From Rotaria sordida (Eukaryota; Rotifera; Eurotatoria; Philodinida; Philodinidae), in NCBI GenBank assembly GCA_905250125.1, contig CAJNOL010000635.1, positions 52,393 to 116,392 on the forward strand: 64,000 bases of DNA. Direction: 5' to 3'. Of this stretch, positions 48,689 through 63,752 are shown piece by piece; the first letter of the stretch is position 1, and the number at the start of each line of letters is the position of its first letter. The translations under genes were made by a program, and so were the position numbers. The notes beneath the pieces were generated by a model. It made no database searches, was not told where the DNA came from, and saw only the letters and a list, made by a program, of their open reading frames with translations.

Positions 48689-49789
48689 CGTCAATGATTA
48701 AAATCAATTTTTAATCGAACGAATGTGAAGCCGAGCCGACTTGCGACGATGACGTGTACAAAAGATGTCGACGTGGAAAAGTAAGCAGTATGTAAGATAG
48801 ATTAGATTATATATTTTTTTTGTTCTTTTTCTTCTTGTTCTTTATTTGTTTAGGAAGAATGAAAAGCAAAAAACTGTAGTGCTAAACAACTTTTTACTTC
48901 TTACTATCGATGATTGGTTGAATAGATAATGAATGAAAATAGAAAAATAAAGTATTAATAAAATTAAATAAAATATAAAATGAACTAAAATTTATTTATA
49001 TTTTCAATAAATTTTTTGTTTATTAGTATTATTGAAATCAAGAAATAATTTATAAGTTAATCATATAGTTGCTAAGTAACCTAGTTGTAAGACAATTGTC
49101 AATGGTATTGACTTTTAGCAACGTTATATAGAAACAAAATTTTAAAGATTTTATTTATGCGAAACTGTATCCTTAGGTAATATGTTTTATTTTTTCAAGG
49201 GTATGGTCAGTCATATTATTTTCTTTTTTTTTTTATTAATTTGAAAATTATTATCTGTTAAATAGAGAAAATTTATCAAATAAAAATTTCTATTAATTAA
49301 CAAAAACTTTATTATAGATAATGTTTGAAAGATTTTCAAATTTAATTTATATAATTTATTATTTTATGAAAACAAAAATATCTTGTTTTTTAAGTTTTTC
49401 CCTATTAGAAACTTTCGATATATTCAATCAGAATAGTCATAAGTTTACATATTACCGATTAATACTTTATTTCTCGAGCACTAATCCAGTAGAGTTGATA
49501 TTTAATCAATGATGGAAATAGCTTATGCAGGTGCTTATTAGAACGAAGTCATTTCACTGAAGAGATGCAGAATAGACCATAAATGACCCATTTATTTAAA
49601 AATGGTCGTAGAATGCTTTTTTTGACTGGCTATCAATACCCATTACAAAAAAGGCGGATGGGGATTTTTTTAAAATAACTTTCAATAGAAACAAAATAGA
49701 GAGCTACAGTTTTCACCTTTAGAAAAAAAAGGAGATGAAGACACATCGAATTATATATTACAGGTTTTTTCGATCTGGTTTTAAAAAGA
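48689..49789. other. Intergenic upstream of FBXO8
   Basis: A slightly GC-richer stretch (48705-48780, several CGAC/GCCGAG units) next to the start codon is the likely 5' UTR or promoter. The rest is AT-rich with no gene. Confidence 0.45.
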
Positions 49790-50815
49790 GGTTCCATCAA
49801 GGGACTGAGGATCAAAGGCACCCACTAAAATTTACATTTTTGACTTTTTATCTGTGTTTGAAAGGTCATAGTTTGAAACTACAAAACACAAATTTTTAGC
49901 TCATTTGAGTATATTATAGGAAAGTTAACCAGGACCGACTTTAGAACACTAGTAACGTAGTGTCAAAAAAATAGTTAAAAATTGATCCATAAATATTCAT
50001 TAGGATTATGCCTCAACACGTCAGGATTTTTTTTGTTGGTACAATATACCAAAAGATAGACCATTAAAAACTGAATAGATTTTAAAAAAAGACCGCCGTG
50101 ATGGACTACAAGTGACTTTTCGTCGAAAAACAAAATTTCTAGGATTAATTATATTCGATGTAGTTTTCGACGCTGATTCTGAATATCATTATTGTTTTGA
50201 GTTACAACCGTATCTGGTCAATGAAAACCGTGAAAAAATCATTCAACATCATTATGAATAACAGTGATTTGTGAGCTCTGTTTCATCTCGGGGATGGAAT
50301 TTTTTTTCAATATTTTTCTATCATTTTGTGTAGAATTAAAAGTTGTATAACAAAGAAAAAATTCAGCTTGGATCCATTTGTTTTTAGAAAATGACAGCAG
50401 ATATACTGCTCAAAATTTACCATCATGAACTCGTGAATTATGAGGTTATTCGATCATGTTGATCTTCAGAATCCTAATTAACAAATAATATACAACAATT
50501 GGAATGGCTCATTATTTTCAGTTTGAAATGATCTATCTTTTGATATATTGTACCAGAAAAAAATCCTGATGTGATGAGACATAATCCTAATGAATATTTA
50601 TGGATCAATTTTTAACTATTTTTTTGACACTACGTTACTAGTGTTCTAAAGTCGGTCCTGGTTAACTTTCCTATAATACACCCGAATGAACTAAAAATTT
50701 GTGTTTTGTAGTTTCAGACTATGACCTTTCAAACGCAGATAAAAAGTCAAAAATATAAATTTTGTCCAGTGCTTCGTATAGTGGAACAAACCTTGATTCT
50801 CTCTAATGGACCTTC
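49790..50815. mobile_element. Foldback element, family unknown
   Basis: Inverted arms of about 280 bp (about 49818-50095 and 50500-50772) match closely: TTTTTGACTTTTTATCTG, ATAGGAAAGTTAACCAGGACCG, ACTAGTAACGTAGTGTCAAAAA and AATATTCATTAGGATTATG. A weaker match continues outward to about 49790 and 50815 with an indel. No target duplication could be fixed. The 400-bp centre has no ORF. Confidence 0.7.
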
Positions 50816-51165
50816 TCTTAAGGTTCTCAATAGACCTTTTGAAAAAGCAGCGTATCCACTAAGATGACTATAGTGAATTTTCAATTGTTAGATGTGCATA
50901 TTGAATCGTCAATAAAAGATCTACAAAATGATGCAACTCTCAGGTTTTTCGATATAGTTAAAATTCTCGGCACCAAGTTTTCAAGCAATTGATACGAAAA
51001 AAAAAATCAAATTTTAGTTTTTTTTTTCTTATTTTAATTCTGACATTTAATTTTTTCAATAAAATTCTTCTAAATTTAATTATTAATGGGTTGATATCAT
51101 AATTAAACAAATGAATAATTAATCTTCAAATCTTTTTTTTTAGATCATCGTAAACATTAAAAACA

Positions 51166-52190
51166 ATGTCAATCATTCCACCATCTGGTTCACTTGTTCG
51201 TTTTGATAATCCAACATTGATAACAGCACAAAATGAAAAAGATCGTAAAGCACTTGGTGCTGGTAAACAACAAATAGCATTAGACCAACAAATGATGGAT
51301 GTTACTGGTGGTGGTGCAAGTTCACCACAATTAGGTAGAAAACAACAAGCAATGAAAGATTTATCATTAGAAGAAATTCTTGATAAAATTCTTCCACCAA
51401 AGTATAATTATTTTATTTAAATTTAAATTTATTTTAAATCTAAATTAGAATAACAAAAGATCCAAATAATTCAGATTTACTCTATTGTCAACGTATATCA
51501 TCAACACCAGCAACACGTCTTGATGTTATTAATTTACAAGAACAATTAGATATGCGTTTACAACAACGACAAGCTCGTGAAACTGGTATATGTCCAGTAC
51601 GACGTGAACTTTTTTCACAATGTTTCGGTAAACAAAACAAAAAAAAAGAAAAACAATTTTTTTTTCCATTCATTTTAAATAGATGAACTTATTCGTCAAG
51701 TTGCTATTAATTGTGCTGAACGTGGTTTACTTCTTCTTCGTGTACGTGATGAATTACAAATGACTTTACGTGCATATCAAACACTTTATGAAAGTAGTGT
51801 AGCATTTGGTATGCGTAAAGCATTAATGGCTGAACAAGGAAAATCAGAATTAGAACGAAAAGTTTGTTTATAGAATAAGTTTTTTTTTTTTTTTTTTGTT
51901 GTTGTTTTATTATTATTTTTATTATTCTAGTTAGTACAACTTGAAGAAGATAAACGTGATCTTGAAAGACAACTTAAAGAAACAAAAGCAAATGCTGAAG
52001 CAGCTGAAAAAAAATTAAATGAACAACGACAAGTTGAAGAAAAAAAACATATGGAAGAAATAAATTTTTTGAAAAAAACAAATCAACAACTCAAGGTTAG
52101 ATTTGATAAAAATCAAAAACAAAAGAAAATATGGTTTTTTTTGTTTTTCTTTAGGCCCAATTAGAAGGTTTAATTGCACCAAAAAAATAA
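51166..52190 (+). CDS. DNALI1: Axonemal dynein light intermediate chain (p28), five exons
   Basis: A complete 264-residue inner-arm dynein light chain, which links inner-arm heavy chains in motile cilia and flagella. Exons: 51166-51401, 51449-51627, 51683-51861, 51931-52095 and 52155-52190. Diagnostic family blocks are RETGICPVRRELFSQCFDEL, CAERGLLLLRVRDE, YQTLYESSVAFGMRKAL, and a C-terminal coiled coil (about 180-255) ending FLKKTNQQLKAQLEG and IAPKK. The length matches animal orthologues. A TTTTTTTTAG acceptor lies 22 bp before the ATG, a possible trans-splice site. Bdelloids are densely ciliated, so the gene is expected. Confidence 0.97.
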
Positions 52191-54639
52191 ATATTATGAT
52201 AATTTTATTTTACTGTATACATTTATCAATGAGAACATCAATTCTGTGCGTTTTGTTTTTCAATATAATTTGTCTCTCTCTCTCTCTCTTTTTCATCAAT
52301 AAAATAAATCCTACATAAGTTTATAGCAACTCGTTTACAAAAAAAAATATATTCATTGTATTTTGATTGTTCTGTTTTGAAAATAAATTTCATTTTATTA
52401 ATTCAAAAATTTCATATGAATATAATAAATGTTAAGGTAAAGATTAATAGTAAAGGCTTATCGAAAACGAATTTGACAAACTCTTCGTTCATTTTTCAGT
52501 CTCTTAAAAAAAGGAGTCTGCCAAAATTTTAAAACATTGAATTTAAATTAAAATTTTATATTATTTCCGAATGTAGGTTTGAAATTTTTCTAGAACTTAT
52601 AGTTCAGAAGTTACAAATCGATTTCTTCAAGGTGAGAAAATTGATGTTTTCTTTTTTTGTTTTGCAAGAATCGTCTTCTTTGCTGTGTACATTATATTCC
52701 CAATTTTTTTGCAGAGAGAATTAATGACAAGATTGTACTGTACAATGTAATATAAGAATCAAAAATTTCAGAACAATCATTCAAGAATAGTCGAGTTTAT
52801 TCTGCAAATCTATTTTTCATAGAAATCCAAACAACTGTTTGAATTGACACAGGGTACCTGACTCGAAATACTCACTGTTGATAAATAATCTGGAGCAAAG
52901 TAATCATTAGCAAACCATTTGATAGATAAATGTTTGCTCTTTCATTCGCTGTATTTGAAATAATTGTCCCTTCCATCTCGTGTAAGTTTTCGCGCGCTAA
53001 AGTTTATTGAAATCAGGGACGGTGCGAGCAGGTATCTCGCCTGGTTTAAAAATTTTGGCTCAGATTTTCTCCTAATTTCGAGAAATTACTAAGCAGTTTT
53101 CTCCGATTTTGGAAAAATATAATTGGACAAATTTTAGGCTATTTACTCCAATTCCTCTGCGCCGCATCTGATCGAAATTCAATTTACAGGCTTCGAAAAA
53201 GTCGATTTATAACTGTTAAACTAGACCTTCAAAGAAATTTTTAAAGCCATATTTGAAAAGAACATAAAATTCTAATATTAACCCGATGTTTTCAATATGC
53301 AATAATAGTTGTTTTAAATATTCTAAATATGATACAAATGATCAAATAGTAGTAATTTTACATTTTGGTGAATTTGAATCAAGTTTCGATACAGATGTCA
53401 TCTTTTTGATTTTCAAGTAATCATTGAATTATATAGTAAAATTCGAGAAAAATCAATTGTAGAAGCAAATTTGACTCTTTTATATACAAAAACTTTGGAA
53501 ATTAAAATATCTGTAAAATAAAGTCTTTTGCAAGAATGATCAGTTTGGAAATACATCGACCATTATCTCCAGAAGCCATGCATGAACTGAACTCTTCGCG
53601 CGTTGTTTATTCGATATTTAGTGGTGGACATAAGTTTACAGCAGTTGTATGTTTGAGTTTTCTTCTCGATGGTAACAGCTAGGAAGAATCTGTGGGCCTA
53701 AAAACTTCAATAAAACTGTTTGGATGAGGATATCTATAAAACTAAGACCTCCAAAACAAGTTTTCTGACATCGATTTGCAGATTTTTGGAAATAGTTTTA
53801 TCTTCATAACGTTTCTTCATCGAACTGCATTCAATTTATTGAAGGTTCCAAAACGTCAAACACGACGAAACTATTAAAATTTTCCAAAAAGCAAAAGATA
53901 AATTCTTTCTGGCTCTTCTGTAAATTGAATGCAATTCGATGAACTACAAGCTTTGTAGTTTAGACAATACTCTTCCCAACAGAAAAAAAAAAGATTGACT
54001 GATTTAGAAGTTGACAATATGGTTTAACATGAGTTTGACATTTTTGCCAAGACTTTTGTATGACAACAAAACTGGAAGAGTAGTTTACTGCCGTCCTCGG
54101 TTATGATGTATGTGGAGCTACTTCGTACACGCTTATATAGAAGAGAGAAATAAGATGAAAAGGAAAGGAGGATCAACGGGAAGTTATATCAATATTAGCA
54201 TATTTTGCATAGCATGTTAATCGATCTTACGATGATTGGAACTCAAAATATCATTGTCTTATATATATAAAAAAATGATATTAGAGTAAATTTAAGTAAA
54301 AGCAAAGATATCAATTAATTCAGTTTGTATATTCCAAACAACTGATAATGAAAATTTAATTTAAATTCACATTATTGTTGATTGTACTGTGATTTGTTTT
54401 AAGTGAACATTAATAAATAATTGTTTTGAATTCTCAAAAAAAAAACTATTATTTTCTTTGGAAATTTTTCTATGAATTCAATACATTAGCGACCTCTCTT
54501 GTTCAAGAGCATAATCGTTAACAATTAGTGGTGAAATGAATCCATCCGAATTTTGATTTTTTTTTTCTTTGACTGTTTTTTATTTACCTTTGCAACGTCG
54601 TATCTCGTTCTCAATTTTTCAACCATCTCATTAATCAAT
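52191..54639. other. Intergenic, no gene seen
   Basis: A CT microsatellite (52271-52288) follows DNALI1. A small inverted pair TCGAACTGCATTCAATTTA / TAAATTGAATGCAATTCGA (about 53830 and 53922) may be the core of a short MITE, but no outer ends could be set. Confidence 0.5.
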
Positions 54640-57600
54640 ATGAGCAGTGGAAGAAAACAACAAAGTAGATAATAGTTATAGGAATTTTGTTATTCTCTAT
54701 ATAGATGATTTTTTTTAATAATATCTAGAAAAACGACAACGTCAGTCGTCTCCACCGCCACCACCGTCATTTAAATCTCATTTAGCTCAACGATTCCAAA
54801 GATTACGTAGTGGACAACGAGATCTATGGGCAGACGATGATAATACTACTACTCAAAAACGTAAACAATCGAAAACAACAAATAATAAAAGAACATATAT
54901 TACTTTATCAGATTCCGATGAAGAACAATCATCACAACGACGATTACGTAATACGAAATCAGGAAAAAAACTATCACGAAATCATGATGAAAATATTAAT
55001 AAAAATACAACATGTTTAATTTGTTCAATTTTATCTCAATTATCATCATATAATTGTTGTTCAGAACATTTATCTATTCTTAAAAATCATACAGATCATC
55101 AACAACAAACAACAAATTCTTCATGGTTACCAAATAAAGTTATGATTGTACCTGTAACAGATGAAATTATTCAACATTATCTTGATCCACAACAAATTTA
55201 TAATTTACGAACACAAACAACATCAACATCAATAACAAATAAAAAAACATCTGAACATTCGACATCAGTAAAACAAAACAAAAAAATTTTTTTATAAATT
55301 ATATTTTCTTTATAGACTTTGAAATCTTTGAATAAATCAACAATGACATTAGATCTTTCTGATATAGAACAATCAGAAAAAAATATTCCAAAATCAGCAA
55401 TACAGTAAGTTCTACATTCAAATTATTATGAAATAAATACTTTAAATTACTTATATCATATCAAAAAAGCATCGATAGAAGTATTTTTAATTCTTATCAA
55501 AATTTTAACCAAACTTTTTCTCTATATGATTTGATAGTAAAAGCAATGCTCTGGTATTTGATCATTCTTCAACTAAAAGTATAATAAAATTTCGATAAGA
55601 ACTGTTTGTTATGATATACATGACAGTAGTATTAGATAAAATGTTATATTTGATGTATATTCTTTTCTTACTGTTCTTATCATCTTCTTTAATACCTTTG
55701 CTTTCTAGTACATATATTAGAATATTATACAAAAAAAGTATTGACGATAAAAGAAATACAAAGACACGTTCATTAAATTTTTGACTTAAATAATTCTCCA
55801 AATTTCGTATTATATGACTTTTTTAGTTACTCAACTTAATTCAAACAAAATCTAAGCAATTCTAAATCATTGCATCATGCTATAAACAAGTTCGATAAAT
55901 GCATGAGACTCAGTCATCAAATCGATTTAAATATATATGAAAAATATTTAAATAGCTGGTTACAAAAAGAAGTTCAATGCTAAATTTTCTTGGAAATGAA
56001 TTCGGTATTTAAATCATATAATAGCTGTATACATTTGGTTTCTTATAGTTATCAAGTCGTTTAAATAGCTCTAGATTTGAAATAGCTAGTTACATGATAT
56101 AGTACTATAAACGAAAAGTTATTACAAAACAATCAGTTATTGAATCATTAAGTAGCTATATATTATTCGAAAAAGTATCTCTTTTGAGAAGCTATAGAGA
56201 AAATATCTTTAAGGTTTTGATAAGGAATTAAAATACTTCTGTCACTACTTGAATTATTCATAAAATTTATTGAATAACAAGATAATCTTTGGTATTTATT
56301 TTATTTTCTATTTAACATCTCACAGATTATGCTTTATGGAAAATGCAAACTTCTCTTAAAACTATATACGAATTGAAATATACAAAATATTTTATGCGCT
56401 TCGAACGAGGAAACATTTCCAGGTGTTCAGATCCTTTTCAGCCGAAATTTTGTTCATAAGTAGGCATTGGTGAGCTATGAAAAATCTCTAAAGAGTGTGT
56501 GCCCTTTCTGAGTTTTGAATTGTTCGAGTATTTTTCAACGAAATATTATTTCCATTAGAATATAAACTGTTCGTCTTCATAATTTTCATATGAAGCCGAA
56601 TGTACACTATTCAGGAGTACGATAAATACTTGATTTGGAAAGTCTAGTATAATCTACTAGTTATTATTAAGTTTATTGTTAAAAAAGATTTAATGTCGCG
56701 TGCGTCACCAAAAAAGTATTTGCCATTTCAAGGCCGACTTATAAGCAAAATATCAGTTTAAAAGAAAAGGAAATTTGAAATTCAAACTTATCAACACGAA
56801 CAACTTGTGTTTGAATTCGTATTTAAATATTTCTCATTCATATTATAACTAAGAAAATCTGGTGTTTTTTTTTAAATTTTTATATTATAGTTCTTCTCAT
56901 ATGGATATTGAACCACTTGCTTCAACTATTGTCATAGAATCAGCATGTTCAAATTCAGAAACAATTCAACCTGATTTAATAACTACAACTGTTACATCAT
57001 CTTCACCAATATCAACAATAAATACTATCGAAAAAATAACTACTATTGATAAAAATTCATTACAACAATCACCTATTGAAATGATTGTTATTGATGATAC
57101 TCCAACTGATAATCAACAAGAACATACAACAATAAAATCTATGAATAATAATAAACCAATTGATCCATGGATTCCGATTAGTGATGAAGTTGATGCTGCT
57201 CTTGAACATGTTCTTATTCAAATTGATTCATCTAATGAAACTCCACTTGAATTTACACCAACAACAGCTCGACGAACAGATACAGAAACCATGGCTGCTC
57301 TTTTACCGAAAATACCATTAAAACAAGGACGATTTCGTTCTGGTAAACCAATCATGAATCGTTCAATATCGAATGCAGCTAATGAATATCGACCATTATC
57401 AACTACTCAATCTTCTCCATTACCAACATCCGTTACTACTACTACCACTACAAAGTAATTCATATCTCGAATGTTTATTATTTCTTAAGAAACATTTATT
57501 TCCATAAAATTTATCAATAGTCATTCACTATCTATGACAACTAATGTTGAAAAAAAATCATCAATATCATGTCAAACTTCAAATAATTCTGAAAATTTAT

Positions 57601-58066
57601 CTGATAATCGTAATGCCGTAGTTACTAGTTGTATATTAACACAAGATGAAACAAATCGACATGATAATATTCCGGTAACAACAATACAAAGTATGTAAAA
57701 AGATTATTTGTTTATGAAAAAGAATTTTTTTTTCTTAGATTTGCATTCGATATCTGTTATTAATGAAAATCCTAATATAGAAATTGAAATAGATCGATTA
57801 AATGAAGAACGAAATGTTACTTCATCGACTACTAATGAAAGAACACCAGCAAGAATATCTTATCGTACGAATCCTGATGGAACACAAGTTCGTATATCAC
57901 GACCACCATTACCAACAAATCGTCAATCACCGTTTTTCAGTTCTTTACGTCGAGTAAGATAATTCATTTAAGTTTTTTTTTTTTTTTTTTGTTAAATATA
58001 AACATCATTTTATTTTAGACATCAACAGATGTAACTTCTATTCAACCAAATACAAAACAAATGTAA
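54640..58066 (+). CDS. Unknown disordered protein, seven exons
   Basis: A 549-residue protein. Exons: 54640-54664, 54729-55267, 55316-55404, 56891-57454, 57521-57690, 57739-57953 and 58019-58066; every junction keeps frame. The N-terminus is basic (GRKQQKKRQRQSS) and followed by PPPPP and SFKSHLAQRFQRLRSGQRD. A Cys/His cluster (CLICSIL, then CCSEHLSILKNH) near residue 105-130 could bind zinc. WLPNKVMIVPVTDEIIQHYL looks like a short folded segment. The rest is rich in Ser/Thr/Asn/Gln, with late RISYRTNPDGTQVRISRPP. Basic and acidic patches suggest a nuclear protein. I do not recognise the family. Intron 3 is 1486 bp, against 46-66 bp for the others. Confidence 0.75.
55405..56890 (+). other. 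Large intron of the unknown 549-aa gene
   Basis: 1486 bp, AT-rich. Several degenerate copies of a TTTAAATAGCT(A/G)GTTAC-like motif lie between 55945 and 56165. A 79-codon antisense ORF (55562-55801) has no motif. No element termini were seen. Confidence 0.5.
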
Positions 58067-58612
58067 ATATTTGATATTTAAATTTTTTTTTTTGTACAGC
58101 ATCTATTATATTGTTTCTTAAGCTACATATATATATATACAAGATAGATTAATAAATCATGTATTCAGATTAACAACAAGTATCTTTTAGTTTCTTAATG
58201 AAGAAAAAAAAAATATTATTGTTTGATAATAGAAATTAAATCTATATTAAAATCAATTTCATTTTCTACATTACACATCAACTTTTGTTTTCTCAAAAGT
58301 TTAGAATAGTCGAGAGCAAGTAAATACTATATCACTCCAAAAATATAGTCCTATAATTAGGATCTCAACTACAATATAAATATGTTGATTATTAAATTGT
58401 TCATGTGGAAAATAATCAATATTTTGATAGACTTTAGTTCTAATCTACTATCGAAATCAATATATGCTGAACATAGAAAAGATGCTTATACAATTTGTGA
58501 TATAACGAAGATGTTTAATATATGATGAGGTATAATTTTTTCTAATTTTCTATTAACTGTATCAATGTGTTGGTACATTTTATCAATGAATGAGTTTTCT
58601 AAGAATGACATA

Positions 58613-59136
58613 GAGTAAAACCTTTCTATGTGAGCACCTTCTTATACTGTGCAGTCGGTATTTATTTCTGGTCAAATACAGTCGCAGCAGTGAAATTAGA
58701 AACACTTTTTTGAAACTCATCGCGGCAACAGTAGATTTTTCAGCCACGATGGACATCTCTGATGTGAACAACATATGTTTTAGCACCCGTGTGTAAAACG
58801 AGAAAGAAATGATCTGTCATGATGAACCGACATGGGACACATGGAAAGGAGATGGACTAAATGTGAATATTTAAAAGAAAAGAAAAAACAGTAACCATGC
58901 TTGGTGTAACATCTCGTAGCATCAAATCATGTCAATACATATTGATTTATCTCTGATTAAAAACAAAATAAATTAATAAATTGTTCGAAAGAGAAAAAAA
59001 GAGATCACTTTGTATAGTCGACAAATAATTGCAACTGAATATTTATAGATTGTAAAAGAAAGAAACTTAAAGTCTCTTGATACACTAAGCACTTCTGACC
59101 GGTTCCAATAGTACTTATATTAGAAAAGTTTTACTG
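58613..59136. mobile_element. Pogo/Tigger-like MITE (candidate)
   Basis: A 524-bp interval flanked by TA (58611-58612 and 59137-59138). The left end is GAGTAAAACCTTTCTA; the complement of the right end is CAGTAAAACTTTTCTA. CAGTRAAACC-type ends at TA are typical of pogo/Tigger. Arms diverge after about 16 bp and there is no ORF with a transposase motif, so this is a decayed non-autonomous copy. Confidence 0.55.
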
Positions 59137-59326
59137 TAACTATTAATATTTTTGTACTAATTCTTACAATAGTTTGATACTCAATAAATTTTTACTTATA
59201 CATTGACGAATGGTTTGATAACGATAAAAAGATTAAAAAAAAATTAAACTCATATATCATTTCATTTTCTGATATCTTTTCCCTGGTCATTAATGATTGC
59301 TTAATAAAAAAAAAAAAAAAAACTTT

Positions 59327-61200
<1,874 letters not shown>

Positions 61201-62018
61201 TCTTCAAATGAATGTCGATGTTACGCGTGTATTTGTACTTGTGAAGAAAATGTGCTTCTACTATTCATTTGTTTCTTTACTGATAAGGAAAAGAGAATAG
61301 TTTACAGAAGATAGAATATATTAGACTGACTTTAGGATCATACAAAAAACTCTTTTAGAAGAACAAAAAGAAAATAGTTGTCTTTTATCAGGTATTTTTG
61401 TTTGAATGAAATTGTAATCATCATTCAAGTTTTATTATATATGATAATACTAATCATATGTCTGAATCACTGTTATAGATTATATAAACAAAAAAGAGAT
61501 GAACTAATACAAGTAATATATAAAGAATTGGGTTGAAACTCTTCATGTTAATGATGTTCGGTTAGTATTTCAATTTAATATTTTCGGACTATAGTACACA
61601 TGAGTCATATTTTTTTTAACTGACACATTGACAACGATTAATTATTTCTAGCAAGAAAACTGACGACGACCTTCGACATTATAATAACTGAGGAATTAAA
61701 TCATTTTTCTATTATATAATTATATTTGTACGATTTTATTCCATTTATTATAGATAAAAAAGAATTTTATATTTGTATGATTTTTTTAAAAATTTAAATG
61801 TATCTTTCAAAAATTTCTTTTCTCTTTTAAGATACGATTCATAACGTAGATGTTTACTGAGAAAGAGAAACGTGCTCAGTACCACCATTTTGATGATAGT
61901 GATGAAAAAGAACAGAAGAAAGATCATACCACTTGAACTTTGCCAAGATCTGATAATGAATAATATTAAATATAATATAAGTGTAACTTGAGAGAACCGA
62001 GTTTTATTTCAATATATA
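61201..62018. other. Intergenic upstream of the carboxylesterase
   Basis: AT-rich with no gene or repeat identified. Confidence 0.5.
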
Positions 62019-62326
62019 AAAAGAGAGATGCAGTCATAATGAAAATTTTTCTTTTTTCTTATTATATAGCAGTTCAATTTACTTGAGTTCTTCTTTTGGT
62101 TTTAAGTTTTTGGTTTATGAATTAGTTTATGAATTTAGATTATGAAATATGGATTTACTTTTATGGACTAGACAGTTATTGATGTATTTGGATTTTATAC
62201 TGATGATGACCGCTTTCACCAGCTTGTTACTAACAGTCAATGGTCGAAAATTCTATTACTGTTAATTAAATAATAGAAAAATAAGAAAAAAAGAAATTTT
62301 CATTATGACTGCATCTCTCTTTTTTG
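62019..62326. mobile_element. Short TA-flanked MITE
   Basis: About 308 bp. Inverted ends AAAAGAGAGATGCAGTCATAATGAAAATTT (interrupted here for length: AAAGAGAGATGCAG, then TCATAATGAAAATTT) at about 62019-62052, and the complement at about 62290-62326, with TA on both sides. The arms extend about 45 bp. No ORF. Confidence 0.65.
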
Positions 62327-63752
62327 TATAATGAATAATATTAATTACCCAACGGAAGCTGTCAATAAAGTGTATATGCAGACAATGCTCACTACGAGAA
62401 TTGTATCGACTCCTTAAACAATGAATATTTTAGACTGTCTCCTTCAAGACATTTCATTCGAAAGTCTGATAAAAAAATCAAATCATACTCCTAAAATGAT
62501 GTTATTTTTCATAAAAGACTTTAATGAATCTATAAGTAATCTGTTGAATAATGTAATTTTTAATGAAGAATGTGAAAATCTTGTAGTTCTAAAGTAAATT
62601 TTGATACAATAAGATTTTCATCATGATTATAGAAAAGAACGAACAGCATTTTTATTGTATTTATGTAATAAATGATCATCTATTTTTTACAATTTTTTAA
62701 TTCAAGCTGTGGGTGTATAAAACGAAGTTGACTGTTTGAATACTTCAGTTATTGATACGTTTAGAACTTCTCTATATGTTTCCGGTAATGGAAAAAATAT
62801 CCATTATGTATTTGACAATATGAAATGAGTGAACTTTTGTACTATATATATTTTTTTCTTTACTGTTTCATAAAAAAAAACTTCATTTTCCAAGTGAAAG
62901 CTGATGTCATGTTTTTTCGCAGCATGGATTTTTTTTTGTTTTTACTCCTTCAATCATTTTATATAATTGCAAACTTAAGGACATTTTCAAATGAGACGAT
63001 AACTACACGCTATAGCTTAATAAAGTTGAAATTTTTATTTTCTAGTTCATATTTGAGAATAATAAATTCTTTTCGAACTATCATCATAATTTTTTTTTTT
63101 CTGTTTTTTGAAAATAAAAACTTTTCCAATTCAAAATCTGTTTCATTAAATTTGAAGAAGAAATCTTTATCAAACGATAAACATCTACTTTTTGATTTTT
63201 TAATGTTTGAATAAAAATTATCGAATTCAAAGAAAAGATTTATAGTTTAATAAATTTTCATTATAGTTATCAATATTTTTAAAAAAAATTTATTTCATTT
63301 AATTAAAATAAAAATAAATTTTTATCGAAATAATAAAATAAATTACTAATAATAAATTATTGTTTTTGAAATATCTATTCATTTTTGAAACTATCTCATT
63401 AATCGAATGTTGATTGCAACCATGATTTAAACATGTATGTCTGCAAAAAAAATTCATTGTTTTATATATATCAATTTTTGATATTGGTGGAGTACATTCT
63501 TGTAATGCATGTTGAATTACACTACAACCACGATGAATATATACTCCTAGATAAGACAGAAAGAAACTATAGATTAAAAAAATGCAAATGCATAATAACG
63601 ACTGAAGAAGAAGAAATAACTTATTCTTTTCTTTCTATTAGTTATAGAAAGGTCAGCATTTGTATAATGACATTTTAAAAATAAAAGTAAAGAATGAAAC
63701 AGTAGTATATATATATATATGATTTAGAAATGTCTTTTTAGTATATAAAATA
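62327..63752. other. Intergenic, no convincing gene
   Basis: A 129-codon plus-strand ORF at 62825-63214 is Phe/Leu/Lys-rich over T-runs and looks like composition-driven noise. A TA microsatellite lies at 63706-63720. Confidence 0.45.

Noticed and set aside
62825-63214. 129-codon hydrophobic ORF
   Set aside because: Its composition follows T/A runs, and it has no motif or splice context.
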